Notes: a model not told the origin generated them from the sequence alone. DNA of 64,000 nucleotides from Lederbergia wuyishanensis (GCF_022900255.1 NZ_JALIRM010000001.1:868001-932000); one strand, 5' to 3'; counted from the stretch's first letter, positions 38,406-48,283 are shown. Program-made: numbers and translations.

Positions 38406-38987
38406 TTATACATTTTTAACTGTCATATTTTTATTTAATCTGCTGCCAAGACGGCTATATAGCAAAATAAATACGATTGTTATTATAATTCCCTTCACAA
38501 CATTAAATGGAAGTATAGATGCAACAACCATTTTTCGTAGTGCTGCATTACTCATAGGTTCCCAGCCAAGCAATCCAATATATGCAGGCAAAAGAACAAA
38601 ATAGTTGAAAATACTCATGAAAACGGCCATGAAAATTGTTCCTACAATAAGGGAAATCATTAATCCCCACTTTGCCTTTAAAACTTTAAAGACATAATAA
38701 GTAGGCAAAACGAACAAGATTCCAGCCAGGAAATTGGCAATATGCCCAATCGGTATTCCTGTTCCACTGCCTGTTATAAAATAATCCAATATGTTTTTAA
38801 ATAGCTCCACTAGAATTGCAGCGATTGGTCCAAACATTAACGCAGCGATAATTGCAGGGATATCACTAAAATCAACCGTTAAGTATGGCGGAAATGGTGG
38901 TATCGGAAATTTGACCAGCATTAAAATAAATGACAAACTACTAAGCATTCCAATTGTTACGAATGACTTTACACCTAATTTTTTCAT
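38406..38987 (-). CDS. ribU: Riboflavin ECF transporter substrate-binding subunit RibU
   Basis: S-component of an energy-coupling-factor transporter for riboflavin/FMN precursors. It has six predicted helices in 193 residues, with the family stretch MLVKFPIPPFPPYLTVDFSD near the N-terminus and LVELFKNILDYFITGSGTG. ATG 38987 follows GGAGAGAGG. An FMN riboswitch with a terminator hairpin precedes it, so expression should fall when FMN is plentiful. The ECF energising module is not in this window. Confidence 0.96.
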   Translation of the reverse strand: MKKLGVKSFVTIGMLSSLSFILMLVKFPIPPFPPYLTVDFSDIPAIIAALMFGPIAAILVELFKNILDYFITGSGTGIPIGHIANFLAGILFVLPTYYVFKVLKAKWGLMISLIVGTIFMAVFMSIFNYFVLLPAYIGLLGWEPMSNAALRKMVVASILPFNVVKGIIITIVFILLYSRLGSRLNKNMTVKNV

Positions 38988-39044
38988 TTTCCTCTCTCCT
39001 TAGAGATTCATCCCTTGTGGAAGAAAGGAGCCTTAGTATGCACC

Positions 39045-39080
39045 AATAAAAAACCCTCAAAGAAATTTTCTTCGAGGGAG
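39045..39080 (-). terminator. Attenuator terminator of the FMN riboswitch
   Basis: CCCTCGAAGAAA and TTTCTTTGAGGG arms (39054-39078) followed by TTTTTTATT lie between the aptamer and ribU. This is the expected expression platform for transcription attenuation. Confidence 0.87.
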
Positions 39081-39138
39081 TTTAATCAGGCATGCTTTAA
39101 AAAGCGTTCAAAACCTGCAATTTTGAACACAAGGCATC

Positions 39139-39276
39139 CTTCATCTTCTCCCATCCAGACTATACTGTCGGCTTTGGAATCACACCAAAATCCTGCCTTG
39201 TAAAAGGCTCGCGGGCTTGTAGGCTAGGCCTCATAACCGCCGGTGGGGAATTGCACCCCGCCCCGAAGATGAATCG
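39139..39276 (-). ncRNA. FMN riboswitch (RFN element)
   Basis: On the minus strand the conserved blocks appear in order: ATCTTCGGGGC-GGGTG, CCCCACCGGCGGT, AGCCCGCGAGCC, and GCCGACAGTATAGTCTGGAT then GGGAGAAGATG pairing back with the 5' ATCTTC. This is the canonical FMN aptamer. It controls ribU through the downstream terminator at 39045-39080. Confidence 0.97.
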
Positions 39277-39297
39277 TATTTGTTGTTTTCATATGCA

Positions 39298-39326
39298 ATT
39301 ATACACTATTTCCTCTCCCATGTGAA
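39298..39326 (-). promoter_or_regulatory. SigA promoter of the riboswitch-ribU transcript
   Basis: TTCACA (39326-39321) and TATAAT (39303-39298) are separated by exactly 17 bases, just upstream of the aptamer. Confidence 0.8.
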
Positions 39327-39344
39327 GAGGAAAACAAGCTTCAA

Positions 39345-40532
39345 TTATCGCTTAATTAGATTAGGTGCGATTGGGACCTTAATAGGTTGATCGAATTGAA
39401 AACTTTCCCATTGCAATGGTTCTATGTTTTCAAACTGAACTTCCTTTTTTCCAAATTCTTTTGCTGTTAATAAAATACCTTCAATAAGTTGCATATTTTT
39501 TAATTGGTCGCCTTGATCCAATTCAATTCGTTTGTCAAACTTTATTGTTACATCCGACTCATCTTCTTTTACAACTTCAGCAGAAACTGCATCAGGAATT
39601 ACAGTTTTATAAAAATCGTTCGGTTTATTTTTCATATCTTTTAAGGCATCTGCAAGACTGTCTGAAATAAGATCGGCTGGTACGAGATACTCTGAGTCTT
39701 TAGAAACAGGGTATAGGAAATACGCTTTTTTCATATTCTTTTGGATTTCAACATCTGGGACAATTCCAAAATGTGAAAGTTCAGCAGGTTCATCATTTTC
39801 ATTTACAAATTTAACAACTCTAAAATTTTTAGATCGCATTAAATATTGAACCATATACTCTAATTGATACTCATTTGTTTCAAAAAACGGACGATTTTCC
39901 GGATTAATGGTGATATGAGCTTCTTTTGCTTCTACATTAATTTTCATTGCCTCTAATAATGTAGAAAAATCTCTAAAACCATAAGCTTGAGCATTGAACG
40001 CTTTTGCCTTTTCTCGGTTTTGTTTTAACCAATCTCCATCTGTACTTTCTTGCTCTAATAATGTAATAGGAATAGCTACGCCATCTTTTGTAGTAACTAC
40101 ACCAAAAGTATACACTTCTTTTCCTGCTGTTTCTTCTTCGTAAACAGCTGTTTTCAAAGTAGATTTAACATCCATTGCTTCTTCCGTATACATTGTAATT
40201 TTTTCATCAGCTTTATTCATATCTTTTTCTAGTTTCCTTGATTCAGCTGCCTGATTCATCGTACTGCCAGAATCTGCAGACTCTTGAACTTTAGATTGAG
40301 AACTTAAGTAATCTATCGGTGATGTTTGAAAAATGAACGGAAAGATGAGTAAGAATACTAAAAGTCCGGCAACACTTGTTAAAACAGGAACAAAAATTGG
40401 CTTCTTTTGTTTTTTATTCATGCCTAGTTTGATATTTCGATAAATTTCATCCATCGATCGCTTATCTTCTACTGTTGGCAGCTTTTTAAATAATTGGACA
40501 ACTTTATCATCTTCACGATCAGATTGACGCAT
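39345..40532 (-). CDS. rsiX: Anti-sigma-X factor RsiX
   Basis: Membrane-bound anti-sigma factor of 395 residues that should hold SigX inactive. The cytoplasmic N-terminus (about 1-42) binds sigma, one membrane helix follows (about 43-66, VLTSVAGLLVFLLIFPFIF), and the large extracytoplasmic part is charged and carries a GerMN-like C-terminal region. It overlaps the sigX end by 14 bases. The N-terminal DKVVQLFKKLPTVEDKRSMDEIY is typical of the family. Confidence 0.92.
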   Translation of the reverse strand: MRQSDREDDKVVQLFKKLPTVEDKRSMDEIYRNIKLGMNKKQKKPIFVPVLTSVAGLLVFLLIFPFIFQTSPIDYLSSQSKVQESADSGSTMNQAAESRKLEKDMNKADEKITMYTEEAMDVKSTLKTAVYEEETAGKEVYTFGVVTTKDGVAIPITLLEQESTDGDWLKQNREKAKAFNAQAYGFRDFSTLLEAMKINVEAKEAHITINPENRPFFETNEYQLEYMVQYLMRSKNFRVVKFVNENDEPAELSHFGIVPDVEIQKNMKKAYFLYPVSKDSEYLVPADLISDSLADALKDMKNKPNDFYKTVIPDAVSAEVVKEDESDVTIKFDKRIELDQGDQLKNMQLIEGILLTAKEFGKKEVQFENIEPLQWESFQFDQPIKVPIAPNLIKR

Positions 40533-41058
40533 GATGATCTTCCTCCTTTCTCCGTTCGTTTTCCATTTTTGCCTTTATTGTTTTTAGTGCTCTATGTTGT
40601 GTAGTTTTTACCTTACTTTCGCTCCAATTTAAAGCCTCCGCTGTTTCAGCAATGGAAAGGCCATTTAAATAGCGCATAATTAATACGATACGATGATTCG
40701 TCGTACACGTATCCAGACACTCCTTCAAAATCTTTACTTCCTCATTTTGAATAACTGTATCTTCAGGAAGGAGATTTGAATCTTTAATTTCTCGGCGCTC
40801 CCAATCGAATTTATCAAATAAGCGATCCTTCCAACCCCTTTGCTTTCGAAAGTGGTCAATTGCTACATTTTTAGCAATGGAAAAAAGCCAAGTTTTCTCA
40901 GAACTTTTCCCTTCAAATTTATCATAAGCTTTCAATACACGGATGTAGACTTCTTGCACTAAATCCTCCGCTTCTACTCGATTTTTAACCATATAATAAA
41001 GAAATTGAAAAAGATCTTGATGATATTTTGTATATAGGTCATGAAAGACGGAGTTCAT
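40519..41058 (-). CDS. sigX: ECF RNA polymerase sigma factor SigX
   Basis: Extracytoplasmic-function sigma factor of 179 residues. Region 2 spans about 5-70 (QDLFQFLYYMVKNRVEAEDLVQEVY, WLFSIAKNVAIDHFRKQ) and region 4 about 115-168 (LNGLSIAETAEALNWSESKVKTTQHRALK). In B. subtilis SigX controls cell-envelope charge genes. An autoregulatory promoter is visible upstream at 41086-41111. The partner anti-sigma gene rsiX follows directly. Confidence 0.95.
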   Translation of the reverse strand: MNSVFHDLYTKYHQDLFQFLYYMVKNRVEAEDLVQEVYIRVLKAYDKFEGKSSEKTWLFSIAKNVAIDHFRKQRGWKDRLFDKFDWERREIKDSNLLPEDTVIQNEEVKILKECLDTCTTNHRIVLIMRYLNGLSIAETAEALNWSESKVKTTQHRALKTIKAKMENERRKEEDHHASI

Positions 41059-41085
41059 ACTTTCCCCTCCCCCGTTAATGGATTA

Positions 41086-41111
41086 GTCGTTTTTTCAGGA
41101 ATAAAGTTACA
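41086..41111 (-). promoter_or_regulatory. SigX-type autoregulatory promoter of sigX-rsiX
   Basis: TGTAAC (41111-41106) and CGAC (41089-41086) separated by 16 bases match the SigX promoter consensus known from B. subtilis and lie just before the sigX ribosome binding site. Confidence 0.75.
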
Positions 41112-41166
41112 TAATAATTTATTACAAATATGTTAAAAATTTATTTTATTTATTTTTATTTTCCCA

Positions 41167-41219
41167 TATAAAAACGGATTGAACAACCTTACTTAAGATT
41201 ATCCAATCCGTTTTTTTTT
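41167..41219 (-). terminator. Terminator between resE and sigX
   Basis: AACGGATTG and CAATCCGTT arms with A and T tracts on both sides. It follows resE by about 50 bases and could work in both directions. Confidence 0.82.
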
Positions 41220-41266
41220 GTGTTTCTCATGAAACAAGATTTTCTATCAACTTTCTACATATTCAC

Positions 41267-43039
41267 CTAAATTTCCGGAATAAAGAATGTGAATGTTGTT
41301 CCATTTCTTAATTTACTTTGGACGGAAATATGACCGTTATGCGCATCAATTATATTTTTTGCGATTGCTAAGCCCAAACCTGTTCCAGCCCTACCTCTTG
41401 TACGAGCTTTATCAGCTTTATAAAATCGTTCAAAAACAAAAGGGAGATCTTCTTCTGGAATACCTGATCCATTATCTTGGACGGAAATCGTTATTCCTTT
41501 TGAATTTCTTGTTTGAGTAATAATAATGGAGCCATGTTCATGAGTATGTCGGATCGCGTTATCAATGAGATTCGTCAATACTTGTTCAATTCTATCAGGA
41601 TCCATATGGAAAGACTCACCATGCGATTCGATGTTATTTTGAAGATCAACCTTATTTTCTTTGGCGACCCCACCGAATTTATTCATAATACGATTAATAA
41701 ATTTTTCGATATCAACATCTTCATAATTAAGAGTAATATGTCCTGCTTCCATCCTTGCCAAGTCTAATAATTCGTTAACAAGTCGACCGATACGTAATGA
41801 TTCATCATAAATGATTTTAGCTAGTTCCTTTTTATCTTCCTCAGACTCAGCTATATCATCTATAATTGCTTCACTATATCCCTGAAGCATCGATATCGGA
41901 GTCCTTAACTCGTGAGATACGTTTGCAACAAAATCGATTCGCAATTTATCGAGTCTTCTTTCTTCCGTCATGTCTCGAATGACGGCAACCGCACCTCTAA
42001 CACTTTCCTGATTTTGAGTATATAGAGGACTTACAATTATGACATAATAGCGACCTTGCAATATAAGTTCTCCTGTTTGTTCTGTTTCCGTCTTTATTGC
42101 TTCTGATAAAAGATTTGCCAATTCAGGAGGTACTGGATCCGCTTCGTCATCGCTTTCATAGTGCCACTGTTGCAAAAATCGTTCTGCTGGGGGATTTGTA
42201 ATTAATATCGATCCCCCTTGGCTAAATGTCATAACACCATCAGCCATACTACTTAAAATACTTTTTAATTGCTCTTTTTCTTGGCTTAAAACACTCATAT
42301 TAATTTTAAGCCTTTTTCCCATTTGGTTAAAGGCAATCGCTAATTCACCGATTTCATCGTGACTTAAGAAAGGAACTTTAGTATCAAATTTTCCTTTTGA
42401 CACTTCAAAGGCTGCTTCTTTCATTTTTCTTAAAGGCGATGTAATTCTTGTTGATAAGAAAAAGGCAAAAAATGTTGTTAATATAATTGCAATCCCTGCA
42501 GCTAGCAATATAAGTTTCGTCGTTTTTTGTGTTGTTTCTTTTAAGACAGCTAGGGATTGGTATATATAAATAGCACCCTTTTGGTTATCAATATTAAGAG
42601 GAACACCTGCTACAATAAGATTATCATATCTGTTCCCTTTTAAATCAATATCAGAAGGAGCTATTTCCTTCATTACTTTTTTTCGTTCTGTAAAAACTTT
42701 CACTAATTCCTTATCCTTTAAAAAAATATCAACAGGAATGATTCCTTTATATGAGCCATAAGGAGAAAACAAAAAGTCATCCTTGTTATAGGCAATCGCT
42801 ACTCCTAAGGGCTCATCTAATATTTCTAATACTATTTCTTCTCCGAGTCCATCATGAGCGTGCGCTTCGATAATACGTGAAATTTTCGTAGCCTGCTCGG
42901 TCAATCCTTGCTCAATTTGACTTACATGATATTTTTGGAAAAATTCAAGAAGAAGCATCGTCAAGATGATCAATACAAACGAAACTAAGAGAAGAATAGT
43001 CATCCATAGTTTTCCTACAACACTACGCCATAATCTCAT
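41267..43039 (-). CDS. resE: Sensor histidine kinase ResE
   Basis: Membrane sensor kinase of the ResDE system for respiration and low-oxygen growth. Two transmembrane helices (about 12-34 and 174-195) flank an extracytoplasmic domain. A HAMP linker (about 196-248), a PAS-like domain (about 255-355), HisKA with phospho-acceptor H376 (VANVSHELRTPISML) and HATPase_c (LTNLIDNAIRHTHE, VQDNGSGIPEED, GTGLGLAIAKNI) follow. The length of 590 is typical. Its ATG overlaps the resD stop by four bases. Confidence 0.96.
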   Translation of the reverse strand: MRLWRSVVGKLWMTILLLVSFVLIILTMLLLEFFQKYHVSQIEQGLTEQATKISRIIEAHAHDGLGEEIVLEILDEPLGVAIAYNKDDFLFSPYGSYKGIIPVDIFLKDKELVKVFTERKKVMKEIAPSDIDLKGNRYDNLIVAGVPLNIDNQKGAIYIYQSLAVLKETTQKTTKLILLAAGIAIILTTFFAFFLSTRITSPLRKMKEAAFEVSKGKFDTKVPFLSHDEIGELAIAFNQMGKRLKINMSVLSQEKEQLKSILSSMADGVMTFSQGGSILITNPPAERFLQQWHYESDDEADPVPPELANLLSEAIKTETEQTGELILQGRYYVIIVSPLYTQNQESVRGAVAVIRDMTEERRLDKLRIDFVANVSHELRTPISMLQGYSEAIIDDIAESEEDKKELAKIIYDESLRIGRLVNELLDLARMEAGHITLNYEDVDIEKFINRIMNKFGGVAKENKVDLQNNIESHGESFHMDPDRIEQVLTNLIDNAIRHTHEHGSIIITQTRNSKGITISVQDNGSGIPEEDLPFVFERFYKADKARTRGRAGTGLGLAIAKNIIDAHNGHISVQSKLRNGTTFTFFIPEI

Positions 43040-43752
43040 TCATTACCTGCCTCGAATTTATAGCCTACTCCCCAAACAGTTACAATCATCCCTGCTGCCT
43101 TTTCTGATACTCGATTTAATTTTTCACGAAGTCTTTTTACATGTGTATCAACTGTTCTTAAATCTCCAAAAAATTCATATTGCCAAACTTCTTTTAATAA
43201 ATGTTCACGGTCAAATACCTTATCTGGAGATTTTGCCAAGAAGTGAAGCAATTCGTATTCTTTTGGTGTTAAATTAACTTCATTTCCATCTGCCATTACA
43301 CGATGGGCATCATGGTCAATTGATAAATGCGGATAGACAATGATATCCCTTGTAGATGCACCTGTTTGTGAAAATTCAGTTTGAGAAGTTCTTCTTAGTA
43401 ATGCCTTTACCCTTAACACAACTTCTCTTGGACTGAATGGTTTCACTATGTAATCATCAGTTCCTGCTTCAAATCCTTGAATTCTATTCGTTTCTTCACC
43501 TTTTGCCGTCAACATGATTACAGGTGTAGCTTTTTGCTCACGCAATTCGTTACATACTTCAATACCATCTTTTCCTGGCATCATTAAGTCAAGAAGAATA
43601 CAACTATAATCGTTTTGTAATGCCATTTCCAGTGCATCGTTTCCGTTATCTGCTTCATCAATTTCATAATTTTCGCGTTCTAAATACATTCTAAGTAATC
43701 TTCGAATACGATCTTCGTCATCAACAACAAGAATTCTAACCTTTTGTTCCAT
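43036..43752 (-). CDS. resD: Response regulator ResD
   Basis: OmpR-type response regulator of 238 residues. The receiver domain includes VVDDEDRIRR and the phospho-accepting Asp in CILLDLMMPGKDG (D55 from the chosen start). The winged-helix DNA-binding domain covers about 138-235 (LTPKEYELLHFLAKSPDKVF, RTVDTHVKRLREKL). ATG 43752 follows GGGGGATTGTAT; a TTG two codons upstream is less likely. It activates respiratory genes in B. subtilis, including resABC and, indirectly, cytochrome genes. Confidence 0.97.
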   Translation of the reverse strand: MEQKVRILVVDDEDRIRRLLRMYLERENYEIDEADNGNDALEMALQNDYSCILLDLMMPGKDGIEVCNELREQKATPVIMLTAKGEETNRIQGFEAGTDDYIVKPFSPREVVLRVKALLRRTSQTEFSQTGASTRDIIVYPHLSIDHDAHRVMADGNEVNLTPKEYELLHFLAKSPDKVFDREHLLKEVWQYEFFGDLRTVDTHVKRLREKLNRVSEKAAGMIVTVWGVGYKFEAGNE

Positions 43753-43796
43753 ATACAATCCCCCTAGGCAAATAAACAGATTATATTTACATCATA

Positions 43797-43829
43797 TTAT
43801 AAAAGAGACCTCACTTAAAGAGTGAGGCC
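43797..43829 (-). terminator. Terminator after resC
   Basis: GGCCTCACT and AGTGAGGTC arms followed by TCTTTTAT on the minus strand. It separates resABC from resDE, so readthrough or a local promoter is needed for resDE. Confidence 0.82.
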
Positions 43830-43840
43830 ACTTATTAGTC

Positions 43841-45058
43841 TTATGCAGCATACGAATGTAATCCTGCAAGGACTAGATTTACAGCAATAAGGTTGAACAT
43901 AATAATCGCAAATCCAATAACAGCTAGCCATGCAGACTTTTCACCGTGCCATCCTCTTGAAAGGCGCAAATGAAGAAATGCAGCATAGAATAGGAATGTA
44001 ATAAGCGCCCATACTTCCTTAGGATCCCATCCCCAAAAACGTGTCCAAGCAATTTGAGCCCAGATCATCGCAAATATGAGGCCTCCTAACGTAAATACAG
44101 GAAATCCAATTAAAACGGAGCGATAGCCTACTTCATCTATTAAATCTAAATTAACTTTTTTAACAAGTGGTTTTATTAAGGTACTAATGCGTTTCCTGAA
44201 AATTAATCTAATCACCCAATATAGAAAAGTACCTGTGATAAGTGTCCATATAACAGAATTCAATCGTTTTGCATCAATGATAGCTGGCATATAAACTTTT
44301 GGGTTAAGTTTATTTTGTGTTATAAGTTCACCTTCATGTGGTCCCACAAGAGCTGGCATTGCATAAGAAGCAACTCTCTCTTTACCATCTTTATCAATCC
44401 AATTAAAATCCGCTTTGTAATCCGCAATCGAAAAAGCTGTTGATACAACCATGAAACCAATTGCTAGTACCATTGTGTACATGATTGCTTCCAACCAAAA
44501 TGATCGTTTCCCTTTTGCTTCTGTATCCACAGCTTTTAATAAATAAATAACTCCTGCAACAAAACTTAATATAAGGATGGACTGCCCAATAGCCGCAGTC
44601 GTCACATGGATATAAAGCCAATGACTATTTAAAGAAGGTATGAGTGGACTAATATCTTTAGGAAACATGCTTGCATATGCAATTAATAGCATAGCAACGG
44701 CAAGTGCGAATATACCTAATGAATTCAATTTATAGATAAAATAAATAACGATAAATGCTCCTACTAACATCATTCCGAAAAACGTAGTAAATTCAAACAT
44801 ATTACTAACTGGAGCATGTCCGCCCGCAATCCAACGTAATATAAAATATCCTATCTGTGATAGAAACCCGAGAATCGTAATAAAAATTGCAATTTTTGAC
44901 CATCTGTTAGGTCCTGCATTTTTATCTCGACCTCTATTTTCTCTAATTCCGCCACCAAAAAATAGTGTTGCAACTAAATATAAAATAAATGCAGTTTCTA
45001 AAAGATTACCGCTCAATTGTACGAGATCCTTCATTTGTTTTCCTACTTTCTTCGCCAT
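43841..45058 (-). CDS. resC: Cytochrome c biogenesis protein ResC (CcsA-type)
   Basis: System II haem exporter/ligase subunit that works with ResB to attach haem to cytochromes c outside the membrane. About eight to nine membrane helices surround the tryptophan-rich WWD motif ([20 protein letters not shown]), with conserved histidines nearby (AAFLHLRL). The length of 405 is normal. A second start at ATG 45034 has AGGA at better spacing, so the first eight residues are uncertain. Substrates in this window are QcrC and other c-type cytochromes. Confidence 0.95.
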   Translation of the reverse strand: MAKKVGKQMKDLVQLSGNLLETAFILYLVATLFFGGGIRENRGRDKNAGPNRWSKIAIFITILGFLSQIGYFILRWIAGGHAPVSNMFEFTTFFGMMLVGAFIVIYFIYKLNSLGIFALAVAMLLIAYASMFPKDISPLIPSLNSHWLYIHVTTAAIGQSILILSFVAGVIYLLKAVDTEAKGKRSFWLEAIMYTMVLAIGFMVVSTAFSIADYKADFNWIDKDGKERVASYAMPALVGPHEGELITQNKLNPKVYMPAIIDAKRLNSVIWTLITGTFLYWVIRLIFRKRISTLIKPLVKKVNLDLIDEVGYRSVLIGFPVFTLGGLIFAMIWAQIAWTRFWGWDPKEVWALITFLFYAAFLHLRLSRGWHGEKSAWLAVIGFAIIMFNLIAVNLVLAGLHSYAA

Positions 45059-45130
45059 AAATACATAGTCCCTCGTACAGGACGTGGGTAATTAGTATAG
45101 GCTGAGATTTTACTTTTTACATTTTACTGC

Positions 45131-46777
45131 TTACTCTTTTTTCTCGTTCTCGTCAGATTTTTTGTCATTCTGATCGTCTGGCTCCGGTATTGAAGTATTT
45201 TTTAGAATCATCTCAATCTCTCTTTTTAAGCCATACCAATTTTTATTAGTATGAGCGGCGATTAAGACGTCTCCTTTTATTCTTTGTAACCAAATACGGC
45301 GGTGATTCCAGTAAGAACCCTGAATAACACCTAGCATAAATATAGCTCCGCCAATTCCAAGAATCCATAGAGTTAAATCTTTCCTGACTATTAAAGCAGT
45401 AGCATTTTGTGTAGTAATCCCTTTAAAAGTCATTTTATATTCTGTTTCACCAAGTGGTTCTAATGTTTGTCTAATGGCTGTAAAACTTTTTTCCCCGTCA
45501 GGATGTTCAGGTGAAATCATATTAAACAAAAAAGCTGGATTATTAGGTGTCTGTGAATCTGTCTGAGGCTCTCCATTCTCTGCGAACCCAGAAAAATCAG
45601 GATAATAACCAAGAAGTTGTACTTTATACCCTTTTCCTAAATCATATTCTTCCTGCGGGTCAAATAAATCGATAGTGACTTCGCCTTTGATTTCCTCATT
45701 TGCCTTTTTCAAAAAATTAAAGGTCATCGTTTTAAATTCATCAAGTTTATAATCTATTTGATATACAGCATAGTTATCGAATTTCAAAGGTTCATTCACT
45801 CGTATAACAGCTTCTTTTATTTTGGTAAGATTATCATTATCCCCAATTGTGGTGTCAGGGCTACGTTCATAAAGAACGACATCCGAATTAAAGCTTTTTA
45901 CTACATTCCCTACTCGATCAAGGGCCGCTCCGTATACTTGTTTATCTTTTTCTTTATCATACAATTCCATCGTAAACTTCTTATTTTCCAGAACATATTG
46001 CTTGTTCGTTCCTGGAATTGTTTTAATCTCGCCATCGCGAAGCCATAATTCTTCGTCCACATACATTCCTGGAACAAATCTAAGCATCCCACCAATGAGA
46101 AAGATAATGAGTCCAATATGATTTACATAAGGACCCCAGCGAGAAAATCTACCCTTCTCAGCTAATAAATTCCCATCTTCTTCTCGAATATTGTATCTTT
46201 TTTCTTTTAAGCGCTGCTTAACAAGTTCAAAGTCTTGATTCGTTTGGTTGGTTGCCTCCACACGTTTATATACCCTTTGTCTCTTTAAAAAACCTTCATG
46301 TCTACTAACACGTTGGTTTTTCAAAGCACGATAAAGTGGGACGAATCTATCGATGCTACAAATTACAAGCGATACCCCGATTGAAGCAATAAGGAGCAAA
46401 TACCACCAAGAACTATACAAATCGTGAAAACCAAGAACATAATATAAAGTTCCAAATATCCCGTATTGATCAGAATAGTATGTAGCAGGATCAACATTTC
46501 TTGGTATATACATAACCTGAGGTAATAATGTTCCTAGAGATGAAGCGGTCAATGTGATAACTATTAACCAAATACCTACTTTAACAGATGAAAAGAAATT
46601 CCAAATCTTATCTATTATACTTTTGTTATATGTTTGAGATCTACGGGCACTTCCCTCGTAGCGCATATCATGCAAGGTTTCTTTTTGCGCCTCTTCCGTC
46701 AGGGCTAACCCACAAGCTTCACATAAAATCGTACCTGGTGGATTTACGTGCCCACACTCGCATTTTACTTCTTTCAT
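45131..46777 (-). CDS. resB: Cytochrome c biogenesis protein ResB (Ccs1-type)
   Basis: Large membrane partner of ResC in system II cytochrome c maturation, 548 residues. It begins with a zinc-ribbon-like CECGH...CEACG (residues 5-23), has three N-terminal membrane helices (about 65-83, 120-140, 210-230), a large extracytoplasmic domain (about 235-480) and a final helix (about 481-500), then an acidic/basic tail. The stop lies 72 bases before resC. Resembles B. subtilis ResB throughout. Confidence 0.95.
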   Translation of the reverse strand: MKEVKCECGHVNPPGTILCEACGLALTEEAQKETLHDMRYEGSARRSQTYNKSIIDKIWNFFSSVKVGIWLIVITLTASSLGTLLPQVMYIPRNVDPATYYSDQYGIFGTLYYVLGFHDLYSSWWYLLLIASIGVSLVICSIDRFVPLYRALKNQRVSRHEGFLKRQRVYKRVEATNQTNQDFELVKQRLKEKRYNIREEDGNLLAEKGRFSRWGPYVNHIGLIIFLIGGMLRFVPGMYVDEELWLRDGEIKTIPGTNKQYVLENKKFTMELYDKEKDKQVYGAALDRVGNVVKSFNSDVVLYERSPDTTIGDNDNLTKIKEAVIRVNEPLKFDNYAVYQIDYKLDEFKTMTFNFLKKANEEIKGEVTIDLFDPQEEYDLGKGYKVQLLGYYPDFSGFAENGEPQTDSQTPNNPAFLFNMISPEHPDGEKSFTAIRQTLEPLGETEYKMTFKGITTQNATALIVRKDLTLWILGIGGAIFMLGVIQGSYWNHRRIWLQRIKGDVLIAAHTNKNWYGLKREIEMILKNTSIPEPDDQNDKKSDENEKKE

Positions 46778-46793
46778 GATTAAGCTCTCCTAC

Positions 46794-47327
46794 TTAAGGC
46801 TTGATGCTCTCCATCATAGCTATTATTTTTTCTTCTGGCAGTTCTCCTTCAATTATTTCAACAATTTTTCCTTCAGGATTAATTAAGATTGTTGCCGGTA
46901 AATTATAAATATCATAAACACCCATTACGTCTTTATTTGAATCTTTCAAGATTGGAAAAGATAAATCGTGCTTTTGAACAAACTTTTTGATTGAAAATTC
47001 AGGTTGACCTACATTAACCGCGAGAATTTCTACACCATGGTCCTTAAAGGCTTGATATTGATTATCCATATAAGGCATCTCACGCTCGCATGGCTTACAC
47101 CAAGTTGCCCAAAAATTCAAAAATACGCCTTTCCCTTTATAATCAGAAAGCTTATGTTTATTACCTTCCATATCCATTAGAACGAAATCGGGTGCCTGAT
47201 CACCGACTGCAATTTTTTCATGCTTATCTTTTGTAAAATTTGCATATAATGTATATACGACTGCGGCAGTCAGAATCACTAATATTATGGTTCTTAATAA
47301 GTGCCGTCTTTTCTTTTTTTCCGACAT
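46794..47327 (-). CDS. resA: Thiol-disulfide oxidoreductase ResA
   Basis: Membrane-anchored thioredoxin-like protein that reduces the CXXCH cysteines of apocytochrome c before haem attachment. One N-terminal anchor helix (about 10-28) precedes the AhpC/TSA-like thioredoxin fold with the active site WATWCKPC and the cis-proline region LPATILINPEG. ATG 47327 gives MSEKKKRRHLLRT; GGGGGT upstream is 15 bases away, so the start is not certain. It is first in resABC. Confidence 0.94.
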   Translation of the reverse strand: MSEKKKRRHLLRTIILVILTAAVVYTLYANFTKDKHEKIAVGDQAPDFVLMDMEGNKHKLSDYKGKGVFLNFWATWCKPCEREMPYMDNQYQAFKDHGVEILAVNVGQPEFSIKKFVQKHDLSFPILKDSNKDVMGVYDIYNLPATILINPEGKIVEIIEGELPEEKIIAMMESIKP

Positions 47328-47427
47328 TTTTCTTATGGTACCCCCTAGCATATTGCCAGACTTATCATTCATTATATCACTTACAATGCGTCGTATAAGG
47401 CCATGTTTTGAAGGTTATGTGAAATTT

Positions 47428-48171
47428 TCAGTGTATTCTATGCCAACCTTTTCCTGTTTCTGCAAGTGTTCTAAGCTGTTTCACTTCATGTGGAGTTAAT
47501 TCCCTGAACTCCCCTGCATTTAAACCACGTAAAGATAAAGTGCCATATTGCTCTCGTTTTAATTTAAGAACAGGATGACCGATTGCCTCCATCATTCTTC
47601 TAACTTGGCGATTTTTCCCCTCATGAATAATAATCTCTATAATGGCTGAACTTTTGCGCTTATCTAATGACAATAATTTTACCGTTGCAGGTGCAGTTTT
47701 TCCGTCTTCTAAATGAATTCCACGTTCTAACTTTCTTAACGATTCTTTTAAAGGAATTCCTTTTACTTTAGCAATATATACCTTTTGAACACCATACCTA
47801 GGATGAGCAAGTAAATTTGTGAATTCTCCGTCATTCGAAAGAATTAGCAAACCAGAAGTGTCGTAATCCAGTCTCCCAATTGGATAAATTCTTTCTTCGA
47901 TATGCGGAAAATAATCCGTCACTACTTTTCTGCCTTTATCGTCTTTTACTGCTGAAATTACTCCTCGAGGTTTATAGAACAGAAAATACTTTTTTTCTTC
48001 TTGAACGACAGGTACATCATTCACTTCAATTTTATCTGAAGGAGATACTTTTGTTCCGAGTTCCTTAACGATTTGACCGTTTACTTTCACTTTCCCTTGA
48101 AGGATCAATTCTTCTGCCTTTCTACGGGATGCCACCCCTGCATAAGCTATCACTTTTTGTAAACGTTCCAT
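47428..48171 (-). CDS. rluB: 23S rRNA pseudouridine synthase RluB
   Basis: Modifies a uridine in helix 89 of 23S rRNA. It has an N-terminal S4 RNA-binding domain (MERLQKVIAYAGVASRRKAE), then the catalytic domain with YPIGRLDYDTSGLLILSNDG (catalytic Asp) and HEGKNRQVRRMMEAIGHPVL. ATG 48171 follows GAGGTGGTCAAAT. The length of 247 fits. It lies between spmB and resA as in B. subtilis (ypuL). Confidence 0.95.
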   Translation of the reverse strand: MERLQKVIAYAGVASRRKAEELILQGKVKVNGQIVKELGTKVSPSDKIEVNDVPVVQEEKKYFLFYKPRGVISAVKDDKGRKVVTDYFPHIEERIYPIGRLDYDTSGLLILSNDGEFTNLLAHPRYGVQKVYIAKVKGIPLKESLRKLERGIHLEDGKTAPATVKLLSLDKRKSSAIIEIIIHEGKNRQVRRMMEAIGHPVLKLKREQYGTLSLRGLNAGEFRELTPHEVKQLRTLAETGKGWHRIH

Positions 48172-48283
48172 ATTTGACCACCTCATTATCGATATCACAA
48201 AACTACTCTTATCCAGCTTTCACTTTATGAATTATTACACTAAGTATAGTGAAAATCAAAAAAATACAACTTTTTTAAAGACA

